Source: Pyrobaculum arsenaticum DSM 13514 (GTDB taxonomy: Archaea > Thermoproteota > Thermoprotei > Thermoproteales > Thermoproteaceae). Taken from it: DNA of 64,000 bases. Shown piece by piece: positions 59,805 through 64,000 of this stretch. The stretch is taken from NCBI RefSeq assembly GCF_000016385.1, contig NC_009376.1, positions 930,001-994,000 of the forward strand. The letters run 5' to 3'. The translations under genes and the position numbers were made by a program. The stretch's first letter is position 1. The number at the start of each line of letters is the position of its first letter. Under the pieces are notes generated by a model. The model did no database searches and was not told the DNA's origin. It saw nothing but the letters and a program-made list of their open reading frames with translations.

Positions 59805-60554
59805 TTAGAACTTGAGGATCATGTTGTCCTCGGCCACTACCGCCGGGCGGCCTGCCCTCCTCACGTCTCTGTAGACGGTCGGGTTAAACCTCTCGTCTAT
59901 GTGGTTTAGGACTAGGTTTTCCGCCATCATCACTTCGGCCTCTGCCAGAGCTTGAAACGTCGTGGCGTGGGCGTACTTGGCGCAGATCTCGCGGTAATCC
60001 TCGTTGCAGGTAGCCTCATGTATCAACACGTCTACCCCCTCCCCCAGTCTCTCAAGAGACGTACAGCCAGGCGCCGTGTCGCCTGTAAAAAACACATCGA
60101 CATCAGCCCTAATCCTAAAACCGTAGGCCTCCTCTGCTGTGTGGTGACAAGCCGGGGCAGCCTCCACTCTAAGACCTGGGACTTCTAGAAGAACACCAGG
60201 CTCTATCCTCTTGATATTGACAGCATACCGCATATTTGTCAAAACGTGGGGCGCGGCGGCTCTAATAGTATCCTCAACCCTACTGGGGGCGAATATGGTG
60301 ATGGGCTTCTTCCTCTCCTCGATGTGGGCTTGGAAAAGCGCCTCGGGCAGGCCGAGGAAGTGGTCCATGTGGCTGTGGGTAATAAAGACGTAGTCCACCT
60401 CCCCGAGTACCCCTCGGTCAGAAAGGCGGTAGTGACAACCAACACCGCAGTCCACGACAACTAAGTAGCCGTTGGCCTCGACTAAGTTGGCCGCCCTCCA
60501 CCTCCGCGAGCCGGGGCTACCGCCAGCCCCCGAGCCCAAAATATGAATGTACAT
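59805..60554 (-). CDS. MBL-fold hydrolase, RNase Z-like
   Basis: About 250 residues. The metal motif is THSHMDHFLGLPEAL, with further ligands in ACHHTAEEAYGF, FFTGDTAPGC and LNHIDERFNP, the layout of the RNase Z/arylsulfatase group; a Gly-rich N-terminus (GSGAGGSPGSRRWR) is typical. The start (ATG 60554, or GTG 60557) overlaps the upstream ATPase stop by one base (TGATG). It lies in the CUT1 transporter operon; a role in tRNA 3' processing or in cleaving an imported ester cannot be decided. Confidence 0.8.
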   Translation of the reverse strand: MYIHILGSGAGGSPGSRRWRAANLVEANGYLVVVDCGVGCHYRLSDRGVLGEVDYVFITHSHMDHFLGLPEALFQAHIEERKKPITIFAPSRVEDTIRAAAPHVLTNMRYAVNIKRIEPGVLLEVPGLRVEAAPACHHTAEEAYGFRIRADVDVFFTGDTAPGCTSLERLGEGVDVLIHEATCNEDYREICAKYAHATTFQALAEAEVMMAENLVLNHIDERFNPTVYRDVRRAGRPAVVAEDNMILKF

Positions 60555-61522
60555 CACTCCCGAAAAACTAGGGCTTTTTCTATATCTATACCGAACCTCA
60601 CCGCCTCGCCCTCCCTAAACTCAGCAGTGGGAGGGGCCCTCGCCTTAATCCTAAAGCCGTTGTACTCAAGTTCCACAAGCTTGTAGGGGCCTAGATACTC
60701 CTGCCTCACGACCCTCGCCACGTAGTCCCCGGAGCCCAGGACCACGTCCTCTGGCCTAAACCCAAGCAGGTGTTGGCCGCCTAGGCCAAGCGCCTTAGCA
60801 GGCACTAGGTTGCCGAGGCCGAGGAAGTTAAACACGAAGAGGTTCCTCGGCTTCCTATACAGCTCGTGCGGTGTCCCCACCTGCTCAACCTTGCCGTTGT
60901 TCATGACGACCATTAAGTCGCCCAGCGCCATGGCCTCCTCCTGGTCGTGAGTCACGTGGACCACAATGGCGCCGACCTTCCGCTGAAGTTCTTTTAGGAA
61001 CCCCCTCACCTCTAGCCTCAGCCGGGCGTCTAAATTACTCAGCGGCTCGTCGAGCAGGAGGACCTTCGGCTCCTTGACCAACGCCCTGGCAATAGCCACC
61101 CTCTGCTGTTGCCCGCCAGACAGCTGGTGGGGGTATTTGTGGAGCTGGTCCTTTATGCCCAGCACTTCGGCAATCTGCTCTACCCTCTTCTTAATCTCGT
61201 CTCTTGGTAACTTCTTATTTCTAAGAGGCATGGCGATATTTTCAAACACTGTGAGGTGGGGATACAGCGCGTAGTTCTGGAACACTATACCCACATCCCT
61301 CTCCCAGACAGGTAGGTGAGTGATATCCCGGCCGTCCAGCAGGATGGAGCCCCTGTCGGGCCTTTCGAGACCGGCGATGATGCGCAGTAGCGTAGTCTTC
61401 CCAGACCCCGACGGTCCTAAAATTACAGCATACGTCTTGTCGGGCACCGACAGCTCTTCTACGTGGAGCGTAAAGCCCCTAAACGACTTTACAACCCCCC
61501 TCAACACCAACATACTACCCAC
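60554..61522 (-). CDS. CUT1-type ABC ATPase (MalK/UgpC family)
   Basis: 322 residues. Walker A GPSGSGKTT, Q-loop VFQNYALYPHLTVFENI, signature LSGGQQQR, Walker B VLLLDEPLSNLDARLR and H-loop HVTHD; a C-terminal TOBE/OB domain (ALGLGGQHLLGFRPEDV) is the MalK type. It powers uptake of a carbohydrate or related solute by the permease next door; overlaps the permease gene by 8 bp. Confidence 0.92.
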   Translation of the reverse strand: MGSMLVLRGVVKSFRGFTLHVEELSVPDKTYAVILGPSGSGKTTLLRIIAGLERPDRGSILLDGRDITHLPVWERDVGIVFQNYALYPHLTVFENIAMPLRNKKLPRDEIKKRVEQIAEVLGIKDQLHKYPHQLSGGQQQRVAIARALVKEPKVLLLDEPLSNLDARLRLEVRGFLKELQRKVGAIVVHVTHDQEEAMALGDLMVVMNNGKVEQVGTPHELYRKPRNLFVFNFLGLGNLVPAKALGLGGQHLLGFRPEDVVLGSGDYVARVVRQEYLGPYKLVELEYNGFRIKARAPPTAEFREGEAVRFGIDIEKALVFRE

Positions 61523-63230
61523 TACCCCAGATTTTTTCCAAGTTCCGCCGCACTGCCACCAGGTACACTAATGGAGGTATGATGCTCACAACCCCCGCCG
61601 CAGCTACTTGGCCGTAGCTAAGCGTCACGGGGCTCATCAACATGCCTATATATATCGAAAACGTCTGGGCACCGCGGAAGCTGAGGGGATCCGCCAAGTT
61701 GTAGGGCGTCTGGGTAAACGCCAGCGGGAAGATCAACGCCCCCCATGAGAATAGAAACGCGTACAGCCCTGCGACGCTCATGCCGCTTCTGCTAAGCGGG
61801 AGGACCACCCTGGCGAAGGCCTTCAGTCTGTTCATCCCATCGGCCAACGCGGCCTCTTCCACCTGGCGGTTAAAGGCCGAGTAGTAGTTGTAGAGAATCC
61901 AAATGCTGTAAGGCAGTGTCATAATGGGGTATGTCAAGACAAGGGCCCACAAGGTGTCCAAAAACCTCAACTCCTTCAGCATGAAGTAGAGAGGCACAAT
62001 GTAAATCAACGTAGGAGTTGACATTAGGTAGAGTATGTACGCAACAAGCTTATACCCCCCAAAGCCGTGCACCCTCATTTGATACGCCGTAGCCGCGGCG
62101 AGAAGGATAGTCAAACTAGTATTTATGGCCGAGATGTAGAGGCTTATTAATAAAAACGGCGCACCCCCCGTAAATACCTGGACGTAGTTATCCACAGCAA
62201 GCCTCGTCGGTAGTATTGCCGGAGGAACTTGAATAATCTCCTTCGGCGGCTTTATTGAAATAAGCACCAGCCAGATAAACGGGACGGCGACAAAGACAAG
62301 CGCCGCGGCCAACACAGCGGCGTGCACAACCCGAGGAAGCTCCCTCCTCGGCACCCACGCCGGTAGAGGCAACTTGACAAAAGTACGCGAAGAGAGCGCC
62401 CTCATATAGGCGAGAGAAAGCGCTGTGCCCACCAGCGTCATGATGACTATCAGAGTAGCCGCGTATCCAGACTCCCCAGAAGCAAAGACCTCAAAGGCGT
62501 AGTAGGCCAGATTGTCCAAAAGACGAGGCCCCACCTGAGCAGTCCCTATATATATGGGGTCGAAGGTAAAAAACCCAGTCAGCGCCGTTAGCACAAACGC
62601 CGTGAGTATCTGGGGAGAGATCAGAGGGAGGTCGACGGCCAGGAACTTCCTAGGCCCAGCCAAGCCGTCGGCCAGGGCGGCCTCTTCTATACTCTTCGGA
62701 ATTGACCTAAGACCCGAATATATTATCAACACGGCGGTTGGAAACGCCCGCCACACGTCGATCAGGACTATTGCCCATATAGAAGAAATGGGATTAGTCT
62801 TGACGAGTCCCGAGGCGAGTAGGTAGTACCCCAGCCCGTATAGAGGGTTGAGTAACAAATACCAAGCCATTGCCGCAGTGACAGGGGGAATAAACGCGGG
62901 AATCATGAGGGGAAGCAACCACTTCCCCCCAAGCCGCCGCAGGGCCAGCGCGGTCGGTATAGCCAACGCAACGGCTATGGCGGGGGTGGCGAGTGTGTAG
63001 ATCACAGTGTTCCCAACAATCAAGGGGCCGTAGGGGTCCTTAGTAAAAAGCCACACGTAGTTTCCCCCGCCGACCCATCTAAGCTCCCCCTCGTAAGTCC
63101 GCTCGTAGAAGCTGAGGACGAAGTTGCTGGCTATGGGGTACAGGGTAAAAACAAGGAGATAGACAACTGCGGGGAGGGCTAAAAAAAGAGTTTGTTTATC
63201 ATTCATGAAATTTTCATAATGCTCTTCCAC
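61515..63230 (-). CDS. Fused CUT1-type ABC permease (MalF-MalG in one chain)
   Basis: 571 residues with two homologous halves. Each half has the permease EAA loop: SIEEAALADGLAGPRKF and QVEEAALADGMNRLKAF. About six TM helices in each. In most transporters these halves are separate proteins forming a heterodimer; here they form a covalent dimer with a linker around residue 295. Overlaps the binding-protein gene by 28 bp. One ATPase at 60554 would bind both loops. Confidence 0.87.
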   Translation of the reverse strand: MEEHYENFMNDKQTLFLALPAVVYLLVFTLYPIASNFVLSFYERTYEGELRWVGGGNYVWLFTKDPYGPLIVGNTVIYTLATPAIAVALAIPTALALRRLGGKWLLPLMIPAFIPPVTAAMAWYLLLNPLYGLGYYLLASGLVKTNPISSIWAIVLIDVWRAFPTAVLIIYSGLRSIPKSIEEAALADGLAGPRKFLAVDLPLISPQILTAFVLTALTGFFTFDPIYIGTAQVGPRLLDNLAYYAFEVFASGESGYAATLIVIMTLVGTALSLAYMRALSSRTFVKLPLPAWVPRRELPRVVHAAVLAAALVFVAVPFIWLVLISIKPPKEIIQVPPAILPTRLAVDNYVQVFTGGAPFLLISLYISAINTSLTILLAAATAYQMRVHGFGGYKLVAYILYLMSTPTLIYIVPLYFMLKELRFLDTLWALVLTYPIMTLPYSIWILYNYYSAFNRQVEEAALADGMNRLKAFARVVLPLSRSGMSVAGLYAFLFSWGALIFPLAFTQTPYNLADPLSFRGAQTFSIYIGMLMSPVTLSYGQVAAAGVVSIIPPLVYLVAVRRNLEKIWGSG

Positions 63231-64000
63231 GTCTTGTATATGTTCATCTGCGTAGTCTCGGCGTCTTGCTCGCCTCTGAGATAACTAGCCACCTGGTTGA
63301 TGAAGTAGGGCCGCATATCAGTAAAGAAGTTGGTAACCCTATTGACCAACGTAAGCCGCTGAATATCGCTTAAAGCGGCGCCGGCCTGCAACAGCGGCAC
63401 AAACGGCGCGAGCCAGCTCATAGAAGGCACTTGGGAGGCGGCCCTAATCCCGCTCAAAGTAGCCGGCACAAACCCCACCTTCTCGGCGCCGAGTCTGTAC
63501 ATCTCCGGCGACATCAAGAAAGCCACGAACCGCACCGCCAAGTCGGGATCCTTCGCATATGGGTTAACGCCGATAAACGTGGGGGCAAGCCCAGTGCCAA
63601 ATGGGTATTTACCCCCCGGAAGCGGCGATATGGCGATGTCCCCCGCCACCTTGGAAACCGAGGCGTTGTTGTAGATAGGTATGAAGCTGGTCCAGGCAGC
63701 CACCATGGCGTAGTCACCTGTCAAGAAGAGGTCCCGAAGCTGGTCGTACTCCATAGCCTGGACGGTGATAGGCGGCTGGAACTGCACGAGCTTTTTATAC
63801 GCCCTAAGCGCTTGTAAGAAAGACGGACAACCCACGGTGATGTTCACAGAGCCATCCGGCGTGTAGCGGAAGTAGGCCCAATAGCCCTGGGTGGGAACGG
63901 CGCCCTTCGCCACGTCGGCCGGGATGCCTACACACGGATCATTAAGGGCATAGGTGTAGAACACCATAATAAAACCGTTGAAAATAGACTGTTGCAAGCC
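63203..64000 (-). CDS. CUT1-type solute-binding protein, C-terminal part
   Basis: About 265 codons, open to the window edge; the N-terminus with signal peptide lies beyond it. The sequence shows the family 1 binding fold (FRYTPDGSVNITVGCPSFLQ, AAWTSFIPIYNNASVSK, ISPLPGGKYPFGTGLAPTF, DLAVRFVAFLMSPEMYRLG). It delivers the ligand to the fused permease downstream. It begins the operon binding protein, permease, ATPase, MBL hydrolase. Confidence 0.85.
   Translation of the reverse strand, partial: GLQQSIFNGFIMVFYTYALNDPCVGIPADVAKGAVPTQGYWAYFRYTPDGSVNITVGCPSFLQALRAYKKLVQFQPPITVQAMEYDQLRDLFLTGDYAMVAAWTSFIPIYNNASVSKVAGDIAISPLPGGKYPFGTGLAPTFIGVNPYAKDPDLAVRFVAFLMSPEMYRLGAEKVGFVPATLSGIRAASQVPSMSWLAPFVPLLQAGAALSDIQRLTLVNRVTNFFTDMRPYFINQVASYLRGEQDAETTQMNIYKTWKSIMKIS

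Noticed and set aside
1..64000. CRISPR arrays, insertion-sequence ends, replication origin
   Set aside because: No regularly spaced repeats, no transposase frame with terminal repeats, and no Orc1/Cdc6 gene with origin boxes were seen.

Overview
The window looks like chromosomal DNA of a hyperthermophilic crenarchaeon of the Thermoproteales, most likely Pyrobaculum or a very close relative. It is GC-rich. Most start codons (many GTG) lie 22-27 bp downstream of an archaeal TATA box, so transcripts are largely leaderless. The gene content is archaeal: KptA, Nre, UPF0282, FAU-1, two-gene SufBC, archaeal short MetE, AsnRS-derived asparagine synthetase, Trm10-like SPOUT enzyme, PaREP1 and many PIN and HEPN/nucleotidyltransferase toxin-antitoxin pairs. 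I found no rRNA, tRNA, CRISPR array, intact transposase or replication origin. Start codons given here were often moved from the longest reading frame to the start that fits a TATA box.

Layout. 1-5.3 kb: two zinc-ribbon membrane proteins, an aminotransferase, KptA, a membrane-anchored HTH sensor and a broken VapC behind an intact antitoxin. 5.3-8.8 kb: modification-dependent restriction (EVE-McrB plus McrC) facing an unknown gene. 8.9-11.9 kb: membrane proteins and a metallo-beta-lactamase-fold hydrolase. 12-19 kb: MacB/FtsX-type export module (permease, membrane protein, winged-helix regulator; divergent secreted repeat protein and ATPase), a TAG-interrupted cysteine-rich peptide, a frameshifted FtsX permease and an AmmeMemoRadiSam radical SAM enzyme. 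20-22 kb: VapBC and HEPN/MNT pairs. 22-28.5 kb: Nre, a solute-binding protein, thiolase and MetE, with several decayed genes. 29-33.3 kb: a second copy of the FtsX permease and secreted-protein pair, without its own ATPase. 33.5-40 kb: glycosyltransferase, a strong candidate for a new structured RNA (34645-34787), cyclase, homoserine kinase, FAU-1, SDR, a dead DUF996 gene and a HepT-MntA fusion. 40.5-50 kb: ASCH protein, cysteine-headed beta-helix protein, SufBC, a PadR gene with two palindromic operators, HEPN/MNT, QueE, a 42-residue protein, M19 dipeptidase, DUF996, PaREP1 and Trm10. 50.7-58.3 kb: nitrogen assimilation cluster (asparagine synthetase, glutamine synthetase, split glutamate synthase). 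58.5-64 kb: MntA/HepT, an MBL hydrolase and a CUT1-type ABC importer whose permease halves are fused and whose binding protein runs off the right edge.

How genes work together. Ammonia assimilation is clustered: GlnA makes glutamine, the separate amidotransferase, GXGXG and FMN polypeptides form glutamate synthase, and the AsnRS-derived enzyme makes asparagine. The two export modules probably share the single ATPase at 16226. Six toxin-antitoxin-type loci (one vapC broken, one pair fused) and at least six decayed genes indicate an accessory, high-turnover region between conserved metabolic operons.
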